Origin: Rhea pennata
Taxonomy: Eukaryota; Chordata; Aves; Rheiformes; Rheidae
Length of the DNA stretch: 64,000 nt
Reading direction: 5' to 3'
Assembly (NCBI RefSeq): GCF_028389875.1
Contig: NC_084665.1
Coordinates: forward strand, 119,740,602 to 119,804,601
The notes beneath the pieces were generated by a model. That model did no database searches, was not told where the DNA came from, and saw only the letters and a program-made list of their open reading frames with translations. The translations under genes were made by a program, and so were the position numbers. This document shows, piece by piece, positions 24,538-36,700 of the stretch; position 1 is the stretch's first letter, and each line of letters begins with the position of its first letter.

Positions 24538-24623
24538 AGGTGCCAAATCTCAGTATTGGACGTGCAGCTCCACTGAAGTGGCCAGAGACATGTGGATTCA
24601 GTACCAGCTGAAAATCTCTGCCT
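24538..24623. repeat. Possible ancient palindromic amniote element
   Basis: CAGGTGCCAAATCTCAG, then CAGCTCCACTGAAGTGGCC, then CAGTACCAGCTGAAAATCTC follows the layout of an old amniote inverted-repeat element whose consensus, as I recall it, runs GCTGGTGTAAATCAG, AGCTCCATTGAAGTCAATGG, TTTACACCAGCTGAGGATCT. It is heavily diverged and the assignment is from memory. Confidence 0.4.
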
Positions 24624-24860
24624 ATTGCAGTCTTATCTTGCTTTTCTTCATTGCACTCTCCCAAATATTTTCTTTGTGAATCTGGTTTCCAGCGCTAAGC
24701 TCTGTCTTTAACCAGCTATTCTCTCTGTACAAATAGAAGGAAGGAATTTTTTAAATGAATGTGTTTAGTGTTTGATATGGTGTCAAACTGATACCAGGAA
24801 GAAGTCTATAGCTTACCTCACCTGCTATCCCAGCTGGGCTTATTGTCTGTCTGCCAGAGT

Positions 24861-24909
24861 TTTTCTTTTTTACTTTTCTTTCTTTCTTTTCTTTCTTTTT
24901 TTTTTTTAA
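24861..24909 (+). repeat. (TTTC)n/T-rich simple repeat
   Basis: A T-rich tract with TTTC units that ends in about twelve Ts. Confidence 0.85.
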
Positions 24910-27900
24910 TAAAAGGAGGCAAATAAAATGGAAATAAAAATCACAGCTATCAGAACAATAAGAAGCAAAAATTCAATGCATGCATATATTAAATGCTGTT
25001 GTGCCTAAAAGTTAACCTTCCTCAGGCAAAAAAAGCAAGTGGTAAAAGGCTGAACCTGACCCGACAGATTGTATACACCTTATCTGGCAATACTAACATG
25101 CACTTGAAAGTTATTAGTGCCCCAAACCTTTCAATACCAAAGTGTGCCCTAAATGTTATTTGATACTAGATGTTACATAAATCTGTATTTTCATTACTAA
25201 GCAACTTTAGGATATGTAGTGTATGTTTGAAAAAAGACATGGTAATAACTCACTAATAATGGGTGCCATGTGGGGGGAAAAAGGCAATATTACCTACCTA
25301 AGAAATATAAAACATGGTTTATATTTTCAACAGTTTGAGAATGAAATGAAAACAGAATATTTGGTGCACCTGTAAAAACATATTTGATCATAATGGCAAG
25401 TACAGCATTCTTAGTGTGGGATTCATATTTCATAACTCATGTTCAAACAAGAAAAATGATTATAATGTTAAGTATTTCCTGAGTTTATTTTGATGGATGG
25501 CAGAATAAGTATCTTTTATTCATTAAAATACAGATTGGTATAATTTAATAAATGAATTTAATACACAGATGTTCGAGGCTGTTTGAGCAGAGTGCATATT
25601 AATCAACTTCTCTATAACTGATCCTCTTTTATATTTTTTATAAGAAATTTGCAGAGCCAAAAGTTTATTAGATCTATATGATCTTGGTGTGGTATCAGAT
25701 ATCAAGTATGCTGTTTAAATCACGTCAGGTGATCAAAGTGCTTCTTTTTGATTGATGAATCTGTAAACACCAAACTATTTGAGTGGTCGTTGCTTTTGCA
25801 TCTGTTTGAGACACTGACACATCCCTTGAAAAAATGGCCAAAATTTTTAAGAGTGACTTGCAACACCGGGAACTTCACTTTTGGGTGCCCTGCAGAAGAC
25901 TGATCTTTAGCCACTATTAAGTACTCCAGTTTGAAAAGCTGTTTCAAGTTAGGTACTTCCAAAATAAGACCCTCGAATCATTTGTCATGTATAAGAACTG
26001 TAACCAGCAAATGCAGAGCCTGATATTACCTTTGTTTGTATACGCTTTTGTTTTAAAACAAAATTGGATTTATTTTATTTAGGATTGCATTGGATTTATA
26101 CTCACATAAATGAGAAAAGACAAGGACTGTCATTTTTTAAAGAATGCATTACAGCAATATGCGGAGCTACAAAATACCAAATGAGCTTACAGGCAGTATT
26201 TGCAAAAAAGACTACTTCCCCAAGAAGTGTCGGCCTCAGGTCCACAAAGGCATTATCCTGTTATGCTTAACTCACTCACAGGTGCCTGGCCTCCTTCCCA
26301 TAGCTTTAATGGCTTTGGGAAGGTGCTCGAGCACCCTGCCTAGGGAAGGTAGGTACAGAGCAATAAGGACACCTACACACAGCACTCTGAGATGCCTTTG
26401 CTTGTCAAATGCTGAATGCCTAGATATTTCTGAAATTAGTGACAGAATTTCCTTCCTTCAAGGATCTGTGCTCACTTTGTCTTTTTTTGGGGGGAGAGCA
26501 GTGTAAAACAATTAGAAGAGCTCTCTTTTTGCATTGGAAATAAAGATATGTGCATAGTGCAGAGCACCACGGTGTAGAGAGCTAAGGGGATTCACATGCA
26601 TACTTCTCCTCCCCAGAAAAGTGACTTTAAAAAATCATGTACTGGGCAATTCTGTAGCGGAGATGGTTTAATTTGTGTTACTTTGCATACAGAACATGAA
26701 ACCTTTCATGCTAAGCAGCATCATAAGTATGATCCCCTACAGTCACATATGGGTGAGTCCTGATACAAAGTCCAAGGATCTTTGTATCAACTTTCTTTAG
26801 TGCCTCGTGCGTGGAAGTATGAGCATGTGAGGAGGTGCTGACAGCCAGTCAGTGGCTCTCAAAGTCTAACTACACTTTGATTTTTTCTTCACTCTTCAGA
26901 GAAGGAATGCGATGTGGAAAAGTGACTGCCCTAAGTTAGTTGAAAGCTTAGCAAATAGGGAATTTGCCCAGATTTCCATACTCTGAATGTGAATGTGAAG
27001 CTTTTGCCACTGAGCAATTGAATATGAGTAGAAGATTTCTTCCCCTCTGTTCCTCTACAAAGAAAAGTTTTGATGTGCTATATTTTGACTGGATTTCTGT
27101 CTTGAAGGTGAGCTCTGAGCTTACATCTCAGCTTGTAAATTCAACAGCGCTAAGACCGGCTCATTGGCCTGCAGGCCAGCTGGCACAGTCTTGCCATGTC
27201 CTCATATTAAACAGGATGGGCAAATGCGAACTGTCTGTTGGGAATGTTTCTTGGCTTCTGCTAACTTCCTGACTGCCCAGGAATTTGGGAGAAGGCTAGC
27301 TGGCCTGGGCAAAACATGTGCCAGGGACTGCTCTAATAAATTCATAGGATAGCTAACAGAGTGCCTTTTTCCACGCCTGTGCCCTCGTGCCACTTAAAGA
27401 ATTAGTATAGCTACAGCCATATTGATCCTTTTGGATCACTGTAGCTAGGTCTCACTGGGAAATGTCTAATTTATGAAAGCCATTTGAGGAGAGGTGTGAG
27501 AGAGTCACATATGGGTTTATGCTGTTGGTTCAAGGTCCTTCTTGGGCAGATGCAGAAGCCGAATACTAGGCAAACGGAAAAGGAGCACTGCTGAGCATTG
27601 CCAGGGTTACAGAGTACCTATGCAGGCTCCAGATTTTAGTGCAAATGTTGTAGGCACCTATGTGCGTTGATGACTTGATCGCAGAGAACAAACTAACAGT
27701 TCACTCCAGGCTTTGTTGTGAGGGGGGAACACCGGACTAGAAGTAGAATACAAGTGAAAGCAAAGAGACATGTAGTTTTAACATGATTTAGCAGGCCATG
27801 TTGAAGTCTTGATGACACTGTAATGTTGAATACAACCGCTAACTCACCTGAGAACGATAAGCTGATTTATCTTCTGGATTTTGCCACGTGCCAGTTAGAG

Positions 27901-28199
27901 AGGAGCTCACTGCTCTGCCTAGTGACAGCGTGCTCTTCGATGTATTCCCTGTCGTCAGTTAAAGCACCTGGGAAGAGTACAGTAAGTACAAGTATTAAGT
28001 GGTCACAGAAATTTCTCTTCAGGTGGAAAAATCAGTACCAAGGTGGGCCCTATGGGAAGCACATTGACTTCTGTGTTTGTCCCTGCTCTGCTCTTACCTA
28101 TTGACCAGAACATCTGGAGGTTCTGCACAAAGTAGTGCAGCAGTGGCTCCGACTGAGTTCGCTGTAAGCCCACCGGTGAGCAGGATGCCTCGACTAATT
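24910..28199. other. Unique DNA
   Basis: A 10-bp perfect hairpin lies at 26,761-26,789. The sequence at 26,848-26,870 faintly resembles a hAT-type terminal CAGTGGTTCTCAAA motif, but no partner end was found. No integrase remnant of the adjoining Gypsy-like element was recognised at 27,800-28,200 on the minus strand. Confidence 0.5.
26761..26789. repeat. Perfect 10-bp inverted repeat
   Basis: TGATACAAAG and its exact complement CTTTGTATCA are separated by 9 bases. No U-run or miRNA-like long stem adjoins. Confidence 0.8.
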
Positions 28200-29230
28200 T
28201 CTACACAACTTCTTGAGTCTTTCTGAACTGGAGGATTATCTGGAAAGGTTTCTTTAAGGCAAGCTTTTCATCTCTAATAGTCAACAGGAAAAGCACAACT
28301 TTACTTTGTTTTTCAGATATCTTAGCCATGATATCATAATGATAAGGAGTTTGCCTTAATGTCCACTTCTGCAATGTATCAGCCAGATAATCAGTTTCTG
28401 CTCCAAGAATTTTAACAAGGGGTTTGTGGTCTGCAATTGGAGCAGCTTCTTCCAATGTAAAGACTTATGGAATGTCCTCATTCCAAAATATAGCAGTCAG
28501 AGGGTGAGTCTTGTTTCATGTGTTTCATTTCATGAAAGTGGAAGCAATTAGCTTCTTTGTTCTGTTATTATTTTAGATGAGAAGCATTTATACCTGCAGC
28601 TGAAACATCATGAACGAAGGGCAAAGAAAGAGGAATGTAAATCTTTTTTTTTTTTTTTTTTTCCAAATCTCTGTAACTTCTTAGTTTCATTAAATAACAT
28701 CTCACAGTTTTCAGTCCCAAACTGTCCAGGTAACATTTTTGTCATTGGATTTATTAATGTAGATATCTCAGCGAAAAACTCACTATAAGACTTAGTATCT
28801 AACAAGAATCTTTGGCAATGTATTCTTTGGCACAGTGCTTTTTGTCATAAGCTGTCTTTCTCTGGAAGTAGTTTTTAGTCTTACACATCACTTTCATGGT
28901 CCAGTCAATTGCTTGTGGCTGGATGAAGTTTTATTTGTCCTTTTTCTTACCTTTTCCGCATTGTTCTAGCCATTTCAGTGAAGATTCCGGGCCTCGCAAG
29001 TGTGTTTTCTCACTTGCATTTGAATGAAAATTTCTCTCCACTTATCTCTTGCATACTTGGTTTATTATAAATTGAGATGTCACTGGTGCACCAGCCATGT
29101 GCTGCTATTCCAGAAAACAACCTTACATATGTTAACGATGATGTGTATCAAAATCCCAATTTCTATCCTATGTGCTGGTAAGCCTGATGCAGACCTACAT
29201 TTGTAAACTTCTGTTCCCCATTTACTCATG
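28200..29230 (-). pseudogene. Decayed Ty3/Gypsy-like pol (RT, connection, RNase H)
   Basis: Three minus-strand blocks fall in the order of a Gypsy-type pol polyprotein. (1) Reverse transcriptase, about 29,219-29,095: EQKFTNVGLHQAYQHI matches the family's xxKFTKLDLxxAYxQI, then an RLFSGIAA segment stands where RLPFGIAxAP is expected. (2) RT thumb/connection, about 28,805-28,660: YSEFFAEISTLINPMTKML, then ENCEMLFNETKKL, matching YxxFIxxFSTIAxPLTxLL and CxxAFxxLKxxL. (3) RNase H, about 28,500-28,270: FGMRTFHKSLHW in one frame, then ADHKPLVKILGAE and LQKWTLRQTPYHYDI in another, matching TDHKPL and LQRWALxLxxYxYxI. The first catalytic Asp of RT is Gly (GGT at 29,193-29,195); stops and frame changes separate the blocks, and a T19 run interrupts it at 28,643-28,662. 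Protease, integrase and LTRs were not found. It most resembles K02A2.6-type vertebrate Gypsy elements. The blocks are seen; the family call is inference from motif order. Confidence 0.78.
28643..28662 (+). repeat. (T)n homopolymer within the Gypsy-like remnant
   Basis: About nineteen Ts, which read as a lysine run on the minus strand directly after the connection domain. This is likely slippage expansion in a dead element. Confidence 0.9.
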
Positions 29231-31000
29231 GAAACATTCTTTAAAGACTTTTGAATAGGGCCATAGTTGAATATGTCTCAAGTCACATCATTCTGAAAAT
29301 TTTACTTTACAAAATGTGACCTTCTTTGCTTCAGAAAGAGACATTATTTGGGAAAATCTTAGGAGAGCCAACCCCCAGTTTTAACTACTAAATTTTTTAC
29401 AACAGACATTTTTACTTTTTTCTCCAAGCTGTAGTTATATTAACTGAAGAATATGTGGCCAGTCAGTCACTATACAATGAATCATATATACAATGTTTTG
29501 CTAATGTACATTTACACAAAAGCAGATCACACAAGTTCAAGGACGAAGATTCTTTGATTACACATGGACTAATTTTGCCAAATTTCAAACTGCCCAGTTA
29601 GTGTTTCTGTTCTACTTGCAAAAGAACTTCCCTGTTGATGAACATTACAATGTCTTCTTCATCTTTCTTCTCTTAACATTAATATAACACTTAGAGAAAC
29701 TACAAGCACACTTGCCATAACCGATCTATCTATCATATATTTATGTAAATATGGGTGTCCACTTCTGATATTGAAAAAGACATAGGCTTTAATGAAGGCA
29801 AAGAAATAAACATTTTTTCAGTCTTGCTGGCATCAATGAGTTATGAACTGCTCACACGGTGGTGTCTTCCTTTGGAGAAGAGTGTTGTGCTATTACAAAC
29901 AGGCTAGTATCAAGTTTTGAAGACTTATCTGTAGTTCTTATAAACGGGGCTCAGAAATTTAGATACTTTTGACAATTTTTTAAAATCTCACCCAAAAAAA
30001 CAATCCACTAAGAAATCTCTTTGTGTGTATTGTTTCTTGAGGAACCAATTCAGAGATTTTTTTTTAATAAGGATAATAAAATCTGATGCAAGTTGAATGG
30101 TAAGGCCCCAGTATTAGTTTTCTAGTAGCTTCCTCATCTTTTGTTCTTTTGGCACTCCAGCTCTTGCAACAACAGATATCAGGTGCCTCACTTAAGAACT
30201 GCTTACTAAAGCAATAATCACTGATCTTCACAGTGAGAATTGCAGTACTGAGCCAAAGTCATAGGTGCCAACTCCACCATATTTGTCAGAAAATCTTTAT
30301 ACATCATCTAGAGCCCTGCTGGTTTTTTGGCTGTTAGTCTAGGAATTCCAGGCAATTGCCAGGCTTGTTGAAGAAACTGTAATAGCTCCAGTGAAGCTGC
30401 CCTGTACTCAGATATCCTGAGCAAATGGTCACTGCAGAGGTACAAATTCACATTTGTCTAATGGCTTGGATGTGTTAGATTGCCTGTGTAAACACAGCAA
30501 AACTGTAGCACATTGAACTCCTTGGCTATGTCCGTACTAGGAAATTAATCAGTATCATGGAATATTTCTGGGGACTGGAGCTGGGGTGTCCGTACTGCTG
30601 AAGTGTTAATGGTCTCTGGCATTGCTACTACTCAGGCCAAGTGGAAGCAGCCTCACCATAACATCGTGGTGCTACAAATGACCTTATATACGTGACTGAA
30701 AGGGAGCTGGGACAAAAACAGCTGATACAGACCCACTGCTTTTGGGAACTGGGTTGTATGCCCGCGTGGTGGAAGTGGGCTGCATACATGAAGCGCTCGG
30801 GATCAGTATTAACCTCCGTTTCTTTGCAGTGAACACTATGAGCACATAGAGAAAAAGGAGCAAAGTCCACAGGAAGAGGAAGCTCAGACGCGAGAACTGA
30901 AGTTGTCTCACATGGGCCATGTATAAAGATGCTGGAGCGATGTGCAGGCACACAAGGTAGCACCTATGCCATATATGCACCACACATAGCCCCATGCAAA
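29231..31000. other. Mostly unique DNA
   Basis: This could hold further decayed upstream pol or gag sequence of the Gypsy-like element, but I could not identify a protease or zinc-knuckle motif. No other feature is supported. Confidence 0.45.
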
Positions 31001-31030
31001 CATCAAATCAAATCAAATCAGATCAAATCC
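31001..31030 (+). repeat. (ATCAA)n pentanucleotide repeat
   Basis: About five to six units, with one A-to-G change in the fourth or fifth. Confidence 0.9.
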
Positions 31031-31701
31031 AACCACAAGCGATTAGAGGCTATTAGAGCTGTGTGTACTTCTGTCCCTGAGACACGGGGCTTATCTGCAT
31101 GTGCCTAGCACTGGCCTGGTGCTACTTGGGGAGTTCTGTCTTGCAGCCTACTGCATGAGGAAGATGTGTCCTAAGGTTGACACGGATCCCAAAGTCAGTG
31201 GGAAGTTGGTCCAGAAAACTCTGCTGGTAGATGGACTTCTTAGTACCAAGCTTACTCCAACTAGGCTCTTCTTGTACACACCATACATGTTCTGCCACAA
31301 ACCTCAGAACAAAAATTGTGTACCCAAACACCAGAAACTGTAAAGAAGTATCTTCACTATTGAAAATTCTTTATAGTTTTGACAAGTTGCAGGAGTCATC
31401 TTTAGGCAGGAGTCTTAAACGCGGCTCAACTTGTAAGTATCTTCTCTATCCAGTGAAGAAAATGAAAAGACAAGTTATTAAAAATTACCTTTTGTTTTTT
31501 GTCCGCCTTGATTATACAAGCTTTAATGTCTTATTTCTCTCGCAATTATCGCAGTATTATTGCAGTGACGAGTGAATAATGACCTCACTACAAGAGAAAG
31601 GGAGCAGGGCTAAGTGTGGTTCCCCAGGTGTTTGGAAATTTGCCCTGTGCTTGTGCTACAGTCAAACTTTATAGCAGAAGTTAAAATTGGGGTGTAGTTA
31701 A
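31031..31701. other. Unique DNA
   Basis: Open frames overlap on both strands at 31,101-31,343, with no recognised family. Confidence 0.5.
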
Positions 31702-31716
31702 GACACACACACGCAT

Positions 31717-31761
<45 letters not shown>
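31702..31761 (+). repeat. (AC)n microsatellite, about 30 units
   Basis: Near-perfect AC dinucleotide run with one GCATG interruption at 31,713-31,717, followed by a short (GTAT)n. It is long enough to be polymorphic. Confidence 0.97.
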
Positions 31762-31764
<3 letters not shown>

Positions 31765-33484
31765 ATGTATGTATGATGCTTTGTAACATATTGCCCTTTT
31801 GTTTCATTTCTGATCAAATCATAAAAAGAAGTTCTTAACTCTGCTTTAGTGCTCTGCTTTTTTCTAGCATTGCTATCCATAATTCTAACAAGCTTTTTTG
31901 AGAAAAAGCTCTTTTCCAAGCTGTGCTTCCCAAAGTTCATGTACATTATCTACCTGAGATTATTGGTTAACCTCTACATCAGATTTCTTTCTTTTACAGA
32001 GTGGGTTTGAGTTTCCACCTGCTTCTCCTGACAGCCATCCAGCAAAAAGCTAGAGAGATTAATGCATATATTAGTACATTGCTGTGAAAATAGTAGATAT
32101 TTTTTAGCTTGGCACATCAGAAAATATCTAAGGGAAATAATTTTGAGTGAAGGCAAATTATTTTGATTTTTATTCAGATAGAAAATTTGAAAATATTTTG
32201 AATCAAAAGATGCTTTGTTTCACTTAAAATTGTTTTTATTTCTAGCACATTTAACATTTTGACATCTGAAAAAATACATTTGAAATACATTTCCAAGGTA
32301 AAAGTCACTTCAAATGGGAAACTAGAAATCTTTCAGCATCTAGGTATTTTCCCATTCTTTTTTGTTAAAGAACAATTTGTTGAAATAGAGCAGAAATCAT
32401 AAAATATCCAGTCTCTCCAGTCCTATGTTTTTCACAGAAAAAAAAAACCCCAAAAACAAAAAAAACCATGTGCTATAAATTTATCTCGTTGGAGGAAAAA
32501 AAGCAAAAACAAAATCCCAAACAAAGCGAAGGGCATGTAGGAAACTCTTACAGGCTTTCTTGCCCTTAGTTGCACATTTTTCTTCTCCTCCTGACAGACC
32601 CCACTCACCCGCTAGTTGTATAGGAAGGGAAGGAAGTGGGGTATGTTCCTTCCCAAATTAGCTGGTAACTAGTTGGTCACCTATTTGATACTTTCAGCGG
32701 TTTTAGAGGGAACTGGTATTTCTTCTTCTTTTTCCTTTTTTTTTTTTCTTTTTTTTTCAGAAATGTGTATTTCAGCTCCTGGATTTCTGACATATTTTGT
32801 CTTCTGCCATATTTTGTTACACCTTTCTGCACACGGCTTTATGAAATAACACAACATGACTTTGGGTAGCCAGCCATAATTTGAAAAGTTGTACGGCTGG
32901 CTAGGACTGGCTCTTTTTCACATTTCCTTTTGAAGATTATTAGCAAAGAGTGTCAGCATGACACTAAAATAAAAATCCGTTGAGATTAGATGATGACTGA
33001 ACAAAACGATGTTTGCTGAATATTTCTCTAGAGAAAAGAAATGAACAATAAATACTGTATGAGAACAGACTAAATTTAAGATCCTATCACCTTTAATTTT
33101 AGCTATAGTGACAAATTTGACTGTTTAACTGATCTCATCAGAATTCAATCTAGAATCAATTTTGTATTTTTGAAATAAAATAGTAGGATTCAGAATTACA
33201 CGTATGATCCAGATGCTAAATCCACCATTTTTATGGACTTACTTAATTGATCAGTAGCATCCTTCAGTACAGAGATACAGTATTTTATTAATTCATTTTC
33301 CAAATTGTATCCTGTGTGTTTAACATGCATCATATATTTTTCATATTATTAAAAGGGGTCAGCTTCATAACCTAAATATATAGTCTTTAGTAGATGGCTG
33401 CTAATGAGTTACAAATTAAGTTTGTTTTTTTTTTCCCTTGGAGCTTGGAGAAAATCTGAGTCCAGTAAAATCACGTGTCATCTG
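31762..33484. other. Unique AT-rich DNA
   Basis: An A-rich tract at 32,437-32,467 and a T/C tract at 32,719-32,757 that ends in CAG (3' splice-site-like) are present. No coding frame follows the latter. Confidence 0.5.
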
Positions 33485-33705
33485 CAACAGCACCCGGCCC
33501 CGCGCTCCCTGGCTTCCCGGCAGCGAGGGCAGCCCTCCTCCCCGGGCTGGCGGCTACCGAAACGAGCTCCGGCAGGTCTCTGCAGGTCAGCCACACGTTC
33601 TGGTTGCCACACTGACTTTGACTGGCAGACCGATTGCCAGCCCGGCTTTCTGCTCGCTTGCATCACGCTGGAGGAACACTCAACCGTGCCTACATCACGT
33701 CTGGC
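33485..33705. promoter_or_regulatory. Small CpG-rich patch
   Basis: About 220 bp are GC-rich with roughly 17 CpG dinucleotides by hand count, while the neighbouring kilobases are AT-rich and nearly CpG-free. Open frames are present on both strands (33,438-33,764 + and 33,478-33,666 -) and match nothing I know; they are expected in stop-poor GC-rich sequence. A TATTTAAA lies at 33,720-33,727, just to its right. An unmethylated regulatory element, an alternative promoter or a lncRNA start are possible; function is inferred only from composition. Confidence 0.35.
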
Positions 33706-33752
33706 TAACTGTATCTCACCTATTTAAACCCCTCAAAGCAGGTGTGTTCAAG

Positions 33753-33797
33753 ATTAAAGGCTAAATTCTAGTCTCAAAATTAAAGGCTAAATTCTAG
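33753..33797 (+). repeat. 19-bp direct repeat, period 26
   Basis: ATTAAAGGCTAAATTCTAG occurs at 33,753-33,771 and again without change at 33,779-33,797, next to the CpG-rich patch. Confidence 0.9.
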
Positions 33798-36700
33798 CCG
33801 GTAGGCAATTGGGTTTTTGACACACTGTCTGCATGAAAGCTGCATCATGTTTTCTTTTTCCATACTGCAGTGTTGGCATTACGCATGTTTTTAAGCCCAA
33901 ACTTTGAAGTTTAACCTTTCAAGGCTTGCTAGTTAATTAGGCATTTCATAGTATAATACAGTGTAGTTTCAGAATGCATGTGATTTCAGTATATAACACA
34001 CATACCTAAATGTGTATTATATCTGCAAAAATTCTCTCTTCAAAAGTAAATAAGCACATGATAAATAGATCATTCTGTATATGAAGGCACATGAATTTCC
34101 TGAGCCAAGACGGTGTTCCTGATGCACCTATGCAGATTTCATAGAATAAAGCTCTGCTGGAATTTGCCTGAAAGTAACAGGGGGCAAATTAAATTTTCAA
34201 GTGGAATTCAGAACAATAGTAATATTTCCTGAAAGGCTACTAATTCTAGTGAAGCTATTTCAAAGGCCACATTCTTTGCAGGTCGCTATGGAAGGCTAGC
34301 TCATGTTATAAAATGATAGCACCCTTTTGTGTTTTGAGCTCTCTGTTACACCTGCTGTGTCCACTTTTTCTTTTTTTTTTGGTTTTCAGTTCTGCTTGGT
34401 CTAGCACAGGCTGGTGCTGGTTAAACAGAAAGCTCCAATATAAAAGGATCTGCCCCATATCTCAGTGACTTTTTTTTCTTCTTTTTGACTGTGTCTAAAC
34501 ATGCTATTAACTTCTCATAAGACATAAAATAACAACAGTGAAAGCCAAAATTACTAGCTGGTATTATTCCATGTGTTAAATTACCAGAACACTGAAGCTA
34601 AAGATGGGAAACACCCTATAAAATAACTCATTATGAACAGCGCTGGTTTTCTCTTCTTGTTATTTTGGGTATGCACATCCCTTCAATTACATTGAAAAAT
34701 GTAATTTAGTTAAGAGGGACAATGCACCCACTCTTGTGCTGAGAGCTGCAAGCAAAGGGCCTGTTCCAATCATAAAATAATATCAGACGAACTAGTAGGG
34801 AGTAGGCTCTAGAGATAATTTCTATTTATTTGGGTTTCTCTGAATATGTCTATACACCTCAATCACGCTTTTAAAGAAGCGAGTTTGGGTCCTGATGAGA
34901 ATGTGTCCTTTGCACTGTGTGCAAAATCTGTTCATAACATCTGTAAATACTCAGAGGGTAAATCCAAGCTAAACTCCATCTTCTGTGGCTAAACTGGTAT
35001 CAGAAAGGTTTGGATTACATCAGAGCAATACACCTGCTCATTTTTAATTACTTTCTCCAGTATTTTTCCATAAAAGCTTCTTCATTCATGTTAAATAAAA
35101 AACTTGTTTTTTTTCCTCTAGTGAGACTTGTTTGGTCTTTTAAGTAAGTCCTACCTCATCTGTCTAAAACACCCTAATGCACCTGATATAGATGTGTCTT
35201 TGGGTCTCTGAATCTGCAGTGTTGGTATTCTTGCAGCTACAGAAGGGAATGAGGGGAAGAACTAAGGGGAACACAGTTCAGATGTGACGTTCTTCTTGTA
35301 TTAGAAGAAATCGAAGGAACAAGAAAAGTAGGACCTAACTGTTTTCAGGGCACCTGAGATATAGTTTTGAATACTGATGATATAAAAACAAGTGAAAAGG
35401 CATGGGGAAAAATAATATAGAAAGTCTTTGAGGCAAGTAGGGATGCCTGTGAAGAAGCAGTGCTGAAAGATACAGAAAATTAGTTTTCTCAAAAAGAGAG
35501 AAAAGAGTAGATCTCCTTTGTATAGCTCTGTTTTTTCTCCTTGGTGCTGCTCTGAATATTATACTCAGTTCTGAAAACAGCATTGTCAAGAAAATATTGA
35601 AAACCTGGAGAAAAATAATGCAAGTTTTTCTCGGAGTAGCTAATATACAGCCCAAGTTTCTTATGGAAGAGTTGTGTCCCTCTCTGTTCATCATCCATCC
35701 GTTGCAATTAGCTCAGATTCTCCCTTCACTGTGTCTGTGATCACCTCCCCATTGCAGCACCTCCGTCCCGTTCCCTGCCTCCATCTGTGCCTTGCTCTCT
35801 CCCAGCAGCTCATGCTGACGTCTTTCCCTCAGTGATCAGGCTAATGAGATCTTTCTCCTCTACTTTTAGCCCCTGATTCCTGCAAAACTCCAGAGTGAAG
35901 AGTAACCTCTGTAAAGTTTGAGTTTGGCCAGTGGCTTCACATGTTTTTAAGAGAAGACTGACAGATAAACAGACAAATATTACAATGTGTAACTTTTATT
36001 TGTTACATGACAGAAAACCAGACTAAGAAACAGAAGCCTCAAAGGACTGATTTATGAGGAAAGATGATCACTGTGGTATTTGCTATAATGAGGTAGGTTT
36101 CCCCCTCTCTCTCTGTGGTTTTGACCAGATATTCCATTCTGCACCCAAAAAACTTTTCCCAACAAAAGTTTGTAAAAACTTGTATATTCCCATGAAACAT
36201 GTCAGTTTTGAGGACTGACATTTTTCCAATGAAAACACATTTTCTTGAAACTCTTGACCAACTTTAGTGACCACACAGGCTATAATAATTTATATTTACA
36301 GTCCAGGCAGACTAGAAGAACAAAAAATGTTAGACCAAGCTAGAATAACACTAAGGGGAATTATCAATCCTTTTGTCATGATATAGTGCTTTCTATGAGC
36401 TGAGACTGGGGGAACATTCATCTGCTAACAGAATCGTATAGTTTCAAGTTCCTACGCATAGGATAAATAAGCTTGTTTTACCCTATTTCAGAATAAAAAG
36501 ATCTGAAAAATCCACATTTACTTTGAGAAGTCTCACAGTGATAGGATTTTCCCATCACTTTTCTTGGATAAAATCTCTTAAAACTTCAATGAACAAACTC
36601 TAATGCTTCTTTTCTTCTTGGGTAGTACTTCATTGCCTGCATTAAGAACAGCATTTTTCGGTGTAAGTGATGGCATTGGAATCTGTCCCTGAGTGAGGAA

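Noticed and set aside
26848..26870. CAGTGGCTCTCAAAG resembling a hAT terminal inverted repeat
   Set aside because: No matching opposite terminus or 8-bp target duplication could be found.
27860..27960. Plus-strand frame reading DLSSGF-like residues, reminiscent of a second reverse transcriptase
   Set aside because: Only one short motif matches, no downstream RT motifs follow, and it lies on the opposite strand from the clear Gypsy-like blocks.
27800..28200. Integrase domain expected downstream of the RNase H remnant
   Set aside because: Minus-strand translations showed no HHCC or DDE-type motif spacing that I could recognise.
31101..31343. Overlapping open frames on both strands, considered as retroviral protease or transposase pieces
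   Set aside because: No catalytic motif (no DTG-like or DDE signature) and position does not fit the Gypsy-like element.
31610..31946. Frames with repeated Cys-Val
   Set aside because: They are translations of the AC microsatellite.
32719..32760. T/C tract ending in CAG, like a 3' splice site
   Set aside because: No open frame or donor follows within a plausible exon length.
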